NCBI RefSeq assembly: GCF_009938205.1 | Contig: NZ_AP019654.1 | Location: forward strand, 496,001 to 560,000 | Direction: 5' to 3' | Source: Vibrio panuliri | Lineage (GTDB): Bacteria; Pseudomonadota; Gammaproteobacteria; Enterobacterales; Vibrionaceae | DNA length: 64,000 bases | Shown here: positions 54,194-63,800 of the stretch, piece by piece | How positions within the stretch are numbered: the first letter of the stretch is position 1 | How the letters are laid out: every line of letters begins with the position of its first letter | Position numbers and translations under genes: made by a program | The notes under the pieces: model-generated | Seen by the model: only the letters and a program-made list of their open reading frames with translations | Databases searched by the model: none | Told to the model about the DNA's origin: nothing

Positions 54194-55137
54194 TGGCTCG
54201 TCGTCGCAAAGGTCGTCCTATTGATGGCGTGATCCTATTGGATAAGCCAACCGGTATTTCATCAAACGATGCGCTACAAAAAGTAAAGCGTATCTACTTT
54301 GCAGAAAAAGCGGGTCATACTGGCGCTCTGGATCCTCTAGCAACGGGCATGCTGCCAATTTGCTTAGGTGAAGCGACCAAGTTTTCTCAGTTCCTATTGG
54401 ACTCAGATAAACGCTACCGCGTTATTGCCAAGTTGGGTGAGCGCACGGATACCTCTGATTCTGATGGTGAAGTGGTTGAAACTCGCCCAGTCGACGTGGA
54501 TCTGGCTAAGCTAGAAGCGTGCATCGATAAATTCCGTGGTGAATCTGATCAAGTACCATCTATGTTCTCTGCGCTTAAGTACCAAGGTAAACCTTTGTAC
54601 GAATACGCACGTAAAGGCATTGAGGTACCACGTGAATCGCGCAAGATCACCGTATACGAAATAGTACTGCATCGTTTTGAAGGCGATGAAGTGGAGATGG
54701 AAGTGCACTGCTCGAAAGGTACTTACATCCGCACTATCGTTGACGATTTAGGTGAAATGCTGGGCTGCGGTGCTCACGTAACTATGCTGCGTCGCACTGG
54801 CGTTGCGAAGTATCCTTATGAACGTATGGTAACGCTAGAGCAGTTGAATGAATTGCTTGAGCAAGCACATCGTGAAGAGATTGCACCGCGCGAGTTACTT
54901 GATCCTCTGTTGTTGCCGATGGATACCGCTGTCGAAGACCTACCAGAAGTGAACATGAATGCCGAGTTAACGGATTTAGTTCAACATGGTATGCCTGTAC
55001 AAGTTGCTGGTGCGCCAGCAGAAGGTACGGTGCGCATGACAAGTGGCAAAGAAAAGCTCTTTATCGGTGTCGCGCAAATAGATGACAATGGTCGCGTCGC
55101 TCCGAAACGCTTAGTGGTATTCCGCGAGCAAGAGTAA
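54193..55137 (+). CDS. truB: tRNA pseudouridine-55 synthase TruB
   Basis: A 314-residue synthase that makes the T-loop pseudouridine in all tRNAs. The catalytic aspartate is Asp47 in [14 protein letters not shown]. The start codon overlaps the rbfA stop. The C-terminal part (about 250-314) is the PUA-like domain. In E. coli and most relatives rpsO and pnp come next; here a bidirectional terminator and convergent tolC follow. Confidence 0.96.
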   Translation: MARRRKGRPIDGVILLDKPTGISSNDALQKVKRIYFAEKAGHTGALDPLATGMLPICLGEATKFSQFLLDSDKRYRVIAKLGERTDTSDSDGEVVETRPVDVDLAKLEACIDKFRGESDQVPSMFSALKYQGKPLYEYARKGIEVPRESRKITVYEIVLHRFEGDEVEMEVHCSKGTYIRTIVDDLGEMLGCGAHVTMLRRTGVAKYPYERMVTLEQLNELLEQAHREEIAPRELLDPLLLPMDTAVEDLPEVNMNAELTDLVQHGMPVQVAGAPAEGTVRMTSGKEKLFIGVAQIDDNGRVAPKRLVVFREQE

Positions 55138-55160
55138 TCATTGCTTCAAACGCAAGACGA

Positions 55161-55191
55161 AAAAAAACCTGCTCATCGAGCAGGTTTTTTT
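55161..55191. terminator. Bidirectional terminator between truB and tolC
   Basis: AAAACCTGCTC-ATC-GAGCAGGTTTT with long A and T runs on the two sides, ending both converging transcripts. Confidence 0.9.
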
Positions 55192-55204
55192 ATGCTTTAA
55201 ACTA

Positions 55205-56527
55205 CTACTTTGCTGGCTTTAGACCGGCATTGATATCGAGAATATCTTGCTCATTCAAAGAGCCGACTGCTTGGCGCAGTTGCAGTACGCTTATGATGTA
55301 ATCATAGCGAGCGTTAGATAGGTTTTTGTTCGCATCGTACAGGCGACGTGTTGAGTCTAATACGTCAACAATCGTACGTGTACCCACATCAAAACCAGCT
55401 TCTGTTGCTTCAAGTGCCGATTGTGCAGAGACCACGGTTTGCTCATACGCACGTAGTGCACCAATCGAAGCGCTGATGTTGTTGTTAAACGCACGCACAT
55501 CTTTTACTACGCTACGGTAGGTTGCTTCAAGTTGCTGACTTGCGGCGACATAACCAAACTCGGCTTCTTTGGTTGCAGAGTTAACTTTACCACCTAGGTA
55601 AAGTGGCAACGATAGATTCAAACCAACATTGAAGTTGTCTGCGTCGTAATCATCGCTAGAGTTTGAAACATCGCTGATACCATACTTACCATCTAGGCTA
55701 AGTGTTGGTAGGTGACCAGAGCTTGCTAGTGAAATTTGCTCTTTGGCAATATCTTGCGCAATACGGCTAGACAGCAAGTTTAGGTTCTTTTGCTGCGCAT
55801 CTTTTAACATCTGGTCAATACTCTCTGCGGTCTTACTTGCAGAGAAGCGGTTGGTATCCAGCACATCTAAGTTTGCGTGTTCTTGCCCCGTGATTTCGCG
55901 CAAGCCTTCATAGCTGTTAGTTAGGCTATTTTGGGCTAGAACTTCATCGGCCAATACTGCATCGTACTGCGCTTGTGCATCATGTACGTCAGTGATCGCT
56001 GATAGACCTACCTCAAAACGCTGTTTTGTTTGCTCTAATTGGCGGCCAACCGCGGCTTTTTCTGCTTGAACAAAAACTAAAGTGTCTTGAGCGCGTAAAA
56101 CATCAAAGTAGGCTTGCGATACACGCAAGATTAGCGCTTGTTGAGACGCGGCATACGCGGAATCAAGCTGACGTGCAGACATTTCTGCGATATCGAGTGT
56201 TACCCAGCTTGAGCGATCGTAGATCTCTTGAGAAAATCCAATGCCGGCAGCAAATGTATTTTTATCGCCGTCTAACGTTCCACGGCTTGTTGTATCTTGC
56301 TCACCACGATCAAGATCATAGCTCGCGCTTAAGCTAATCTGCGGTAACAGATCTGCACGGCTTTGATTGATTGCTTCAAATGCAGCATCACGTTCTGCAG
56401 CTGCCTTGAGCAATGTTGGATCGTTTTCTTTTGCTTGGTTATAGATATCTGCCAGAGTATCAGCCCAAGCGGAAGTACTAAGGCTACCTAGTGCTGCACT
56501 GATAAAAAGTGGAAGCAGTTTTTTCAT
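55205..56527 (-). CDS. tolC: Outer-membrane efflux channel TolC
   Basis: A 440-residue TolC with signal peptide MKKLLPLFISAALGSLSTSAWA. The two internally repeated OEP halves (about 25-220 and 235-430) each form beta strands and long coiled helices; the second has LNLSLPLYLGGKVNSATKEAEF and VGTRTIVDVLDSTRRLYDA. It is the shared exit duct for RND pumps such as the one at 30797-35031 and for type I secretion. It is divergent from nudF, as in E. coli. No firm promoter could be read in the 233-bp gap. Confidence 0.95.
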   Translation of the reverse strand: MKKLLPLFISAALGSLSTSAWADTLADIYNQAKENDPTLLKAAAERDAAFEAINQSRADLLPQISLSASYDLDRGEQDTTSRGTLDGDKNTFAAGIGFSQEIYDRSSWVTLDIAEMSARQLDSAYAASQQALILRVSQAYFDVLRAQDTLVFVQAEKAAVGRQLEQTKQRFEVGLSAITDVHDAQAQYDAVLADEVLAQNSLTNSYEGLREITGQEHANLDVLDTNRFSASKTAESIDQMLKDAQQKNLNLLSSRIAQDIAKEQISLASSGHLPTLSLDGKYGISDVSNSSDDYDADNFNVGLNLSLPLYLGGKVNSATKEAEFGYVAASQQLEATYRSVVKDVRAFNNNISASIGALRAYEQTVVSAQSALEATEAGFDVGTRTIVDVLDSTRRLYDANKNLSNARYDYIISVLQLRQAVGSLNEQDILDINAGLKPAK

Positions 56528-56760
56528 GGGTTAGATTCCTGCTAAATATAAAATTGGGTTCTGCTGTTCATGAGTGTAACTCAAATTGGCGCTAATTCAT
56601 TCTAAACTTTGCAATCTTTTACAATTAATTGACCATCTGTGCAATAAAAAAGATGCAAACTTAAATATTTTTAGAAAAATTATACAAAAAGTTGAGCTGA
56701 GTCGATGGAACAACTTTAAGACTCTCAGTAAACTATATGATTCATTGACAGGGGTGTTAA

Positions 56761-57390
56761 ATGCAACAGTTGAATAATGATTCACCAATATTTTCCACAC
56801 AAGATGTCGAAATAATATCAAAAGAGACGCTTTTCCAAGGCTTCTTTAAGATGGTCAAGTACCGTTTTAAGCATCGATTGTTTGAAGGTGGTTGGAGTGA
56901 AGTCATTGAGCGTGAAATGTTTGAACGTGGACATGCTGCGGCGCTGCTTCCTTATGATCCCACGACAGATAGTGTCGTGTTGGTTGAGCAAATTCGCGTT
57001 GGAGCCTTAGAGCATGAGAACCCTTGGCAGTTGGAAATTGTTGCTGGCATTATCGATAAAGCAGAGAGTGCAGAAAACGTAGCACGTCGAGAGGCAACGG
57101 AAGAAGCAGGCATAGAAGTTGGCCGGTTAAGTAAGGTGACATCTTATTATCCTTCTTCTGGTGGTTGCTCTGAACGTTTAGATGTTTTCGTTGGTGAAGT
57201 TGATGCATCGACCGCGTATGGCGTTCATGGGTTAGACTATGAAGGTGAAGATATTCGTGTCCATGTTGTGACTCGCGAGCAGGCATATCAATGGGTAGAA
57301 AGCGGTCGGTTTGAAAACGGCGCCTCTATTATTGCGCTACAATGGTTGCAACTTAACTACCAACGTTTACAGGCAGAATGGCAAGAGTAA
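56761..57390 (+). CDS. nudF: ADP-ribose pyrophosphatase NudF
   Basis: A 209-residue Nudix hydrolase that splits ADP-ribose to AMP and ribose-5-phosphate. The Nudix box runs from GIIDKAESAENVARREATEE to AGIEVG (GX5EX7REUXEEXGU pattern). AGGGG precedes the ATG. It heads the nudF-DUF1249-cpdA-yqiA-parE-parC run seen in E. coli up to parE. Its end overlaps the next gene by 13 bp. Confidence 0.94.
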   Translation: MQQLNNDSPIFSTQDVEIISKETLFQGFFKMVKYRFKHRLFEGGWSEVIEREMFERGHAAALLPYDPTTDSVVLVEQIRVGALEHENPWQLEIVAGIIDKAESAENVARREATEEAGIEVGRLSKVTSYYPSSGGCSERLDVFVGEVDASTAYGVHGLDYEGEDIRVHVVTREQAYQWVESGRFENGASIIALQWLQLNYQRLQAEWQE

Positions 57391-57818
57391 TAAATAGAAA
57401 ACCGTATCATGTTGATTTGGCTGAATTGATGCGGGTTTATGAGACCAATTACGCCAAGTTAAACGCTTTGTTGCCCACTCAACCGAGCGTCGGCGATGTA
57501 CGCTGCTATCAAGCGGCCAGCATGTCGTACCAAATACAAGTGGGTGAAGTCACAAAGTACACAACTTTGGTCGATATTTGTCAAAGTGATGACGTTCCTA
57601 TATTTCCATTGCCGAAAATGTCTGTCAGGCTTTACCACGATGCTCGAGTAGCAGAAGTGTGTAGCAGTGAATACTTAAGTCGAGTGAAAGCTCGATACGA
57701 TTATCCGAATGATAAAATGGTTCAAAAAGACGAAAAAGCACAGTTGAACCGTTTTCTAGGCGATTGGCTGTCGTTTTGTTTACGGCATGGAATTAGCCGC
57801 ACGCCTCTGAATATTTAG
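57378..57818 (+). CDS. yqiB: DUF1249 family protein (YqiB)
   Basis: A 146-residue cytoplasmic protein of unknown function. It aligns by eye with E. coli YqiB: SYQIQVGEVTKYTTLV, MSVRLYHDARVAEVCSS and RVKARYDYPN with HGI near the end. It begins inside the nudF end, so translation is probably coupled. It is always between nudF and cpdA in enteric and Vibrio genomes, as far as I know. No catalytic motif is visible. Confidence 0.9.
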   Translation: MARVINRKPYHVDLAELMRVYETNYAKLNALLPTQPSVGDVRCYQAASMSYQIQVGEVTKYTTLVDICQSDDVPIFPLPKMSVRLYHDARVAEVCSSEYLSRVKARYDYPNDKMVQKDEKAQLNRFLGDWLSFCLRHGISRTPLNI

Positions 57819-57827
57819 GTTTTAAAT

Positions 57828-58649
57828 TTGAAAGTGACGTCGAACACCAAAGTGAAAGACACAATTAAATTACTGCAAATCACCGATACTCATCTGTTTG
57901 AAGCGGAAGACGGAAGTCTGCTTAGCGTTTGTACAAACGAGAGTTTTAAAGCGGTCGTGGAAGCCGTGACTGATGAGAGTTTCCAGTTTGACGCCATTTT
58001 GGCGACGGGGGATATTTCTCAAGATCACAGCGATGCTTCTTACCGCCGATTTGCCGAAGGTATCAAGCCATTAAAACAAGATTGCTTCTGGTTACCGGGC
58101 AACCATGACTATAAGCCAAGTATGAACTCGGTGATGCCATCGCAGCAGATTATGCAAGTTGAACATGCACTGCTTGGCGAGCACTGGCAAATGGTTCTGC
58201 TCGACTCTCAAGTTGAGGGTGTTCCTCACGGGCGTCTAAGTCAAAGCCAATTGGCGCTACTAGAGAGCAAACTTGCTCAATATCCTGAGCGTCATACGCT
58301 TGTGCTATTGCATCACCACCCACTGTTGGTTGGTAGCGCGTGGTTGGATCAACATACTTTAAAAGATGCTGAGCAGTTCTGGCAGGTTGTAGAACGCCAT
58401 AGTAATGTGCGCGCTATTTTGTGTGGGCACGTACACCAAGACATGCAGAAGGTGCACAGTGGCGCGACTGTGATCGCAACGCCTTCAACTTGCGTCCAGT
58501 TTAAGCCGAATAGTGACGACTTTGCATTGGACTCGTGTTCGCCAGGTTGGCGTGAGTTAGAGCTTCACGCTGATGGTAGTTTTGATACGCGAGTGAAGCG
58601 TCTCGAAGATGGGCTATTTGCACCCAATTTTGACTCTAACGGGTATTAA
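57828..58649 (+). CDS. cpdA: 3',5'-cyclic-AMP phosphodiesterase CpdA
   Basis: A 273-residue class III metallophosphoesterase that hydrolyses cAMP. Metal-ligand motifs are DTHLF (residue 20 region), GDISQD, GNHDY, LLHHHP and GHVHQD. The start is uncertain: TTG at 57828 has TTAGG about seven bases before it, and a GTG follows two codons later; there is no ATG nearby. It starts 9 bp after the DUF1249 gene. Confidence 0.92.
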   Translation: MKVTSNTKVKDTIKLLQITDTHLFEAEDGSLLSVCTNESFKAVVEAVTDESFQFDAILATGDISQDHSDASYRRFAEGIKPLKQDCFWLPGNHDYKPSMNSVMPSQQIMQVEHALLGEHWQMVLLDSQVEGVPHGRLSQSQLALLESKLAQYPERHTLVLLHHHPLLVGSAWLDQHTLKDAEQFWQVVERHSNVRAILCGHVHQDMQKVHSGATVIATPSTCVQFKPNSDDFALDSCSPGWRELELHADGSFDTRVKRLEDGLFAPNFDSNGY

Positions 58650-58720
58650 CCCGTTAGGGACCCCTCTGCTAAATGAGAATCAGCGATTTAGAGAGAACTA
58701 ATCGCGAGAGAGTCGAAACC

Positions 58721-59302
58721 ATGAAACCCTCCTTGTTACTGTATATCCATGGGTTTAACAGTTCACCGTTATCCCATAAAGCCAATGTGATGAAAGGGTA
58801 TTGCGATACGTATCGCCCAGACATCAAAGTTGTGATTCCTCAATTGCCGTGCTTCCCTGAGCAAGCCGCACAAACCTTGCTAGAACTTATTGAGCAATAC
58901 CATTCTGACTACCAAATAGGTTTAGTGGGCAGTTCGCTCGGTGGGTATATGTCGACGTGGCTAAACAGCCGTTTTGGTTTTAAAGCGGTGTTAGTCAATC
59001 CTGCAGTAAAGCCTTATGAGCTGTTGCTGGATTATCTTGGTGAACAAGAGAATCCTTATACCCATGAGCGCTACACTTTAGAACATCGTCATATTGATGA
59101 GCTTAAAGCCCTTGATGTAGAAACACTCAACAACCCAAGCGATTTTTGGTTGTTGCAACAAACGGAAGATGAAGTGCTTGATTATCGTCAAGCGGTGGCG
59201 AAGTTTGCCTTATCAAAGCAGACGGTTGAGCAAGGTGGCGATCATAGTTTCATCGACTTTGAAAGATACCCGCAACCGATCATCGAGTTTTTAGGCTTAT
59301 AA
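58721..59302 (+). CDS. yqiA: YqiA family esterase
   Basis: A 193-residue alpha/beta-hydrolase. The nucleophile elbow is GSSLGGY, with an N-terminal YIHGFNSSPLS and a C-terminal GGDHSF carrying the histidine. Length equals E. coli YqiA, an esterase with a preference for acyl-CoA thioesters. I use the ATG at 58721 (MKPSLLLYIHGF). The frame continues 16 codons upstream, but the family N-terminus argues against it. Confidence 0.9.
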   Translation: MKPSLLLYIHGFNSSPLSHKANVMKGYCDTYRPDIKVVIPQLPCFPEQAAQTLLELIEQYHSDYQIGLVGSSLGGYMSTWLNSRFGFKAVLVNPAVKPYELLLDYLGEQENPYTHERYTLEHRHIDELKALDVETLNNPSDFWLLQQTEDEVLDYRQAVAKFALSKQTVEQGGDHSFIDFERYPQPIIEFLGL

Positions 59303-59321
59303 CTCGAGTGATGAATTTTCT

Positions 59322-59350
59322 CTCAATGATAGTTGCTCAAATTTTTGCCA
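59322..59350 (+). repeat. Hairpin after yqiA
   Basis: TCTCTCAATGA and TCATTGAGGGA around 59320-59352 are complementary, with one G-T pair. There is no T run. It may end or process the nudF-yqiA transcript ahead of parE. Bounds are approximate. Confidence 0.4.
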
Positions 59351-59398
59351 TTCATTGAGGGAAGAGTCATAAATTTACTCGTTACTTACGTATCCCAC

Positions 59399-59441
59399 TT
59401 GACATAAACTAGTCTCTTCCAGACTATGTTCACCCTATACT
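59399..59441 (+). promoter_or_regulatory. Possible promoter of parE-parC
   Basis: A perfect -35 TTGACA (59399-59404) is present. The -10 is unclear: GACTAT at 17 bp, or TATACT (59436-59441) paired with a weak -35. A start between 59430 and 59450 is likely. Confidence 0.4.
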
Positions 59442-59561
59442 ATTGCAAGTGTAAGACGCTTAGATATTCAGCAGTTGTGTCATTTTTAAAGCAAAATCAC
59501 CTTCTCATTTCCAGCGCTCTGCAAAGTAACCAATTCAATTTCCATAACGAATTTCCGTATT

Positions 59562-61442
59562 ATGACTGAACAATATAATGCTGGAGCCATTGAGGTTCTT
59601 AATGGCTTGGAGCCAGTACGTCGCCGACCAGGGATGTATACGGATACAGCGCGCCCAAACCATTTGGGCCAAGAAGTCATCGACAACAGTGTCGATGAAG
59701 CGCTTGCCGGACATGCCTCCAAGGTACAAGTGATTCTGCATGCAGACCAATCATTGGAAGTCATTGATGATGGCCGTGGTATGCCGGTTGATATTCACCC
59801 TGAAGAGAAAGTTTCTGGGGTTGAGCTTATCCTTTGTAAACTCCACGCGGGTGGTAAGTTTTCTAATAAAAACTACCAGTTCTCAGGTGGTTTGCACGGG
59901 GTAGGTATTTCGGTAGTAAACGCGCTATCTAAACGTGTAGAGGTCACTGTAAGACGTGACGGTCAAGTGTATGAAATCGCTTTTGAACATGGTGATAAAG
60001 TTTCTGACCTAACGGTGACGGGCACTTGTGGTCGTCGTAACCGAGGGACCAGTGTGCACTTTTGGCCTGAAGCGAAGTACTTTGATTCAGCCAACTTCTC
60101 TGTGACACGCTTGGTTAATAACCTGCGTGCGAAAGCGGTGCTTTGTCCTGGTCTTGAAATTACCTTTAGCGATAAAGTGAATGGTAAAGACTACCAGTGG
60201 TTGTACGAAGACGGTCTGAAAGATTACCTCGCTGAAGGTGTCAAAGGCTACCCAGTGTTACCAGAAGAGCCATTTACTGGTGAGTTTTCTGGTGAAACGG
60301 AAGCGGCAAACTGGGCTGTGATCTGGCAACCGGAAGGCGGTGAGATGATCACCGAAAGCTATGTTAACTTGATCCCTACCGCACAGGGTGGTACCCATGT
60401 GAATGGTTTACGCCAAGGCTTGTTGGATGCGATGCGTGAATTCTGTGAATTCCGCAATCTACTGCCACGTGGTGTGAAGCTAACGGGTGATGACGTGTTT
60501 GATCGCTGTTCATACGTGTTATCGGTCAAGATGCAAGATCCGCAGTTCGCAGGCCAAACCAAAGAGCGTCTTTCTTCGCGTCAAACGGCAGCGTTTGTTT
60601 CTGGTGTGGTGAAAGATGTCTTCAGCTTGTGGCTCAATGAAAAGCCACAACTCGCCGAGCTACTGGCGGAAGTCTGTATTGCTAACGCACATCGCCGTAT
60701 GCGCGCGAGCAAAAAAGTGGTGCGTAAGAAAGTGGCATCAGGCCCGGCGCTACCGGGTAAACTCACCGACTGTTCTGTACAAGATTTAAATCGTACTGAA
60801 ATCTTCTTTGTGGAAGGGGACTCGGCGGGCGGCTCGGCGAAACAAGCTCGTGACCGTGAGTTCCAAGCGGTGATGCCATTACGTGGTAAAATCCTCAATA
60901 CTTGGGAAGTCTCGGCAGATCAAGTGTTGGCTTCGCAAGAAGTACACGATATTTCGGTTGCGCTGGGTATCGACCCCGATAGCGACAATCTAGAGAGCTT
61001 GCGTTACGGTAAAATCTGTATCCTTGCCGATGCGGACTCAGACGGTCTGCACATTGCCACGCTGTTGTGCGCACTGTTTACCCGTCATTTCCGGGCGCTG
61101 GTAGAAGCGGGGCATATTTATGTTGCCATGCCACCGCTGTATCGAATCGACTGCGGTAAAGAAGTGTTCTACGCCCTTGATGATGATGAAAAAGAAGGCA
61201 TCTTAGAGCGTCTGTCGAAGAAGAAAGCCAAAATCAACGTACAGCGATTTAAAGGTCTGGGTGAAATGAACCCACTTCAACTGCGTGAAACTACGATGGA
61301 TCCAAACACTCGCCGCTTGGTACAGCTCACTATTGATGATAGCGATGCGACCATGGAGATGATGGACATGCTGCTGGGTAAAAAGCGCGCGGATGATCGC
61401 CGCTCATGGCTACAGAACAACGGCGATATGGCAGAGGTTTAA
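59562..61442 (+). CDS. parE: DNA topoisomerase IV subunit B (ParE)
   Basis: A 626-residue GHKL ATPase subunit that drives decatenation of chromosomes. The N-terminal ATPase has Glu46 in IDNSVDEALAG, DDGRGMP and GGLHGVGISVVN. The TOPRIM domain shows EGDSAGGSAKQ and DADSDGLH. The end is KGLGEMNPLQL and a short tail. Length is typical. parC follows after 3 bp, an operon. The quinolone-relevant TOPRIM stretch looks normal. Confidence 0.96.
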   Translation: MTEQYNAGAIEVLNGLEPVRRRPGMYTDTARPNHLGQEVIDNSVDEALAGHASKVQVILHADQSLEVIDDGRGMPVDIHPEEKVSGVELILCKLHAGGKFSNKNYQFSGGLHGVGISVVNALSKRVEVTVRRDGQVYEIAFEHGDKVSDLTVTGTCGRRNRGTSVHFWPEAKYFDSANFSVTRLVNNLRAKAVLCPGLEITFSDKVNGKDYQWLYEDGLKDYLAEGVKGYPVLPEEPFTGEFSGETEAANWAVIWQPEGGEMITESYVNLIPTAQGGTHVNGLRQGLLDAMREFCEFRNLLPRGVKLTGDDVFDRCSYVLSVKMQDPQFAGQTKERLSSRQTAAFVSGVVKDVFSLWLNEKPQLAELLAEVCIANAHRRMRASKKVVRKKVASGPALPGKLTDCSVQDLNRTEIFFVEGDSAGGSAKQARDREFQAVMPLRGKILNTWEVSADQVLASQEVHDISVALGIDPDSDNLESLRYGKICILADADSDGLHIATLLCALFTRHFRALVEAGHIYVAMPPLYRIDCGKEVFYALDDDEKEGILERLSKKKAKINVQRFKGLGEMNPLQLRETTMDPNTRRLVQLTIDDSDATMEMMDMLLGKKRADDRRSWLQNNGDMAEV

Positions 61443-61445
61443 CGG

Positions 61446-63725
61446 ATGTCTACAGAAATTACTTATGATGGCGTTGAACAGTTGCCAATGCGCAAGTTCA
61501 CCGAAGACGCTTATCTAAACTACTCAATGTACGTCATTATGGACCGTGCGTTGCCATATATTGGTGACGGTTTAAAACCGGTTCAACGTCGTATTATTTA
61601 CGCGATGTCAGAGCTTGGTCTTTCGGCGTCGGCGAAATACAAAAAATCTGCTCGTACTGTTGGTGACGTGTTGGGTAAATACCACCCGCACGGTGACTCA
61701 GCGTGTTACGAAGCGATGGTACTGATGGCTCAGCCTTTCTCTTACCGCTACCCATTGGTTGATGGTCAAGGTAACTGGGGTGCGCCAGATGATCCGAAAT
61801 CATTCGCGGCGATGCGTTATACCGAAGCCAAATTGTCTAAGTTTGCAGAGGTTCTGCTGGGTGAATTAGGTCAAGGTACCGTTGAATGGCAACCAAACTT
61901 TGATGGCACGATGAAAGAGCCACAAATGTTGCCAGCGCGTTTGCCCCATATCCTACTGAATGGGGTAACCGGTATTGCGGTAGGTATGGCTACCGACATT
62001 CCCCCACACAACGTGCGTGAAGTGGCGGAAGCGACGATTCATATGATCGACAACCCGAAAGCGGAGTTGGCGGATGTGATGCAGTTCGTTAAAGGCCCTG
62101 ACTACCCAACAGAAGCCGAGATTACGTCGCCACAGGCAGAAATCGAGAAGATCTATCGTACTGGTCGTGGCAGCATCAAGATGCGTGCTGTATGGCATAA
62201 AGAGGGCTCTGATATTGTTATCACAGCTCTGCCACACCAAACCTCTGGCGCGAAACTGCTTGAGCAGATAGCTAACCAAATGCGCGCGAAGAAACTGCCA
62301 ATGGTGGAAGACTTGCGTGATGAGTCGGATCACGAGAACCCAACGCGTATCGTAGTTGTGCCGCGCTCAAACCGTGTTGATTGCGATCAGTTGATGAACC
62401 ACCTGTTTGCTTCGACCGATTTGGAAAAGAGCTTCCGTGTTAACTTGAATATGATTGGTCTAAACAATCGTCCGCAAGTTAAAGGCTTAGTACAAATTCT
62501 CTCTGAGTGGATTGAGTTCCGCCGCGGCACCGTGACTCGTCGTTTGCAATACCGCCTAGATAAAGTATTAGCACGCCTACATATCTTAGAAGGTTTGTTG
62601 GTTGCGTATTTAAACCTAGATGAAGTGATTGAAATCATCCGTACTGAAGATGATCCAAAAGCGGTGCTTATGGCGCGCTTTGGTATTACGGATATTCAAG
62701 CGGACGCAATTCTCGATACCAAACTTCGTCATCTTGCTAAATTGGAAGAGATGAAGATCCGTGGTGAGCAAGACGAGTTAGAAAAAGAACGCGAAAAACT
62801 AGAACAGCTATTGGGTTCTGAGCGCCGTCTAAACACCTTGCTGAAGAAAGAAATTAAGGCTGATGCTGAGAAGTATGGCGATGACCGCCGTTCTCCGCTG
62901 GTGGAACGTGCTGAAGCAAAAGCTCTCACTGAGCGCGATCTAGTACCAAGTGAGCCGATTACTGTGGTTCTTTCTGACAAAGGTTGGATCCGCCATGCGA
63001 AAGGTCATGATGTGGATGCTCAAGGTCTTAGCTACAAATCTGGCGATAGTTACCTCGCACATGCACGAGGTAAGAGTAACCAACAAGCGGTATTCTTGGG
63101 GAGTGACGGACGTAGTTATTCGCTTGAGTCTCACTCGTTACCTTCTGCCCGCAGTCAAGGTGAGCCAATTACGGGCCGCTTGAATATTGCGCCGGGGACC
63201 TCTGTACGCCAAGTGATCATGGGTGAAGAATCTCAATTATGGTTAATTGGTTCTGATGCTGGTTATGGGTTTGTTTGTAAAGGCAGCGATCTGTTGTCGA
63301 AGAATCGCAGTGGTAAGGCATTAGTCTCTCTACCGCAAAACTCGGAAGTGATGACACCACAGACAATACGCGATTTAGACAGTGATGAAATCTTAGCGAT
63401 CACCAACCAAGGGCGTATGTTGCTATTCCCGATTAAGGAACTGCCGCAACTTGGTAAAGGTAAGGGTAACAAGATCATCAACATCCCTGCAGCCAAGGCA
63501 AAAGAGCGAGAAGAGATCGTTTCGCATCTTATCTCGATACCTAAAGAAAGCTCGATTACTCTCTATGCAGGTAAGCGTAAGTTAGGTTTGAAACCTTCTG
63601 ATTTGGAAAACTTCCGCGGTGAGCGCGGTCGACGTGGTGCACTACTGCCTCGCGGCTTGCAGCGAGTCACACGTATTGAAATTGATACCGGTGACGACTC
63701 CAGTGAAGAGAGCGCTGACGAGTAA
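61446..63725 (+). CDS. parC: DNA topoisomerase IV subunit A (ParC)
   Basis: A 759-residue cutting subunit. The catalytic tyrosine is Tyr125 in [10 protein letters not shown]. The quinolone-determining stretch [15 protein letters not shown] keeps Ser85 and Glu89, so the common resistance changes are absent. There is a coiled-coil gate (about 430-480) and a C-terminal beta-pinwheel (about 500-740). It is co-transcribed with parE. In E. coli parE and parC are separated by several genes; vibrios keep them together. Confidence 0.96.
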   Translation: MSTEITYDGVEQLPMRKFTEDAYLNYSMYVIMDRALPYIGDGLKPVQRRIIYAMSELGLSASAKYKKSARTVGDVLGKYHPHGDSACYEAMVLMAQPFSYRYPLVDGQGNWGAPDDPKSFAAMRYTEAKLSKFAEVLLGELGQGTVEWQPNFDGTMKEPQMLPARLPHILLNGVTGIAVGMATDIPPHNVREVAEATIHMIDNPKAELADVMQFVKGPDYPTEAEITSPQAEIEKIYRTGRGSIKMRAVWHKEGSDIVITALPHQTSGAKLLEQIANQMRAKKLPMVEDLRDESDHENPTRIVVVPRSNRVDCDQLMNHLFASTDLEKSFRVNLNMIGLNNRPQVKGLVQILSEWIEFRRGTVTRRLQYRLDKVLARLHILEGLLVAYLNLDEVIEIIRTEDDPKAVLMARFGITDIQADAILDTKLRHLAKLEEMKIRGEQDELEKEREKLEQLLGSERRLNTLLKKEIKADAEKYGDDRRSPLVERAEAKALTERDLVPSEPITVVLSDKGWIRHAKGHDVDAQGLSYKSGDSYLAHARGKSNQQAVFLGSDGRSYSLESHSLPSARSQGEPITGRLNIAPGTSVRQVIMGEESQLWLIGSDAGYGFVCKGSDLLSKNRSGKALVSLPQNSEVMTPQTIRDLDSDEILAITNQGRMLLFPIKELPQLGKGKGNKIINIPAAKAKEREEIVSHLISIPKESSITLYAGKRKLGLKPSDLENFRGERGRRGALLPRGLQRVTRIEIDTGDDSSEESADE

Positions 63726-63738
63726 TCCTCGGCAAAAT

Positions 63739-63766
63739 AAAAACCAGCCTATTGGCTGGTTTTTTT
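63739..63766. terminator. Bidirectional terminator between parC and degS
   Basis: AAAACCAGCC-TATT-GGCTGGTTTT with T runs on both sides, 14 bp after the parC stop. Confidence 0.9.
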
Positions 63767-63800
63767 ATGCTTGTTGAGCGGGCTAGAGAAGGCTCTGCGA

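Noticed and set aside
61683..61716. Quinolone-resistance change in parC
   Set aside because: Ser85 and Glu89 are the usual sensitive residues.
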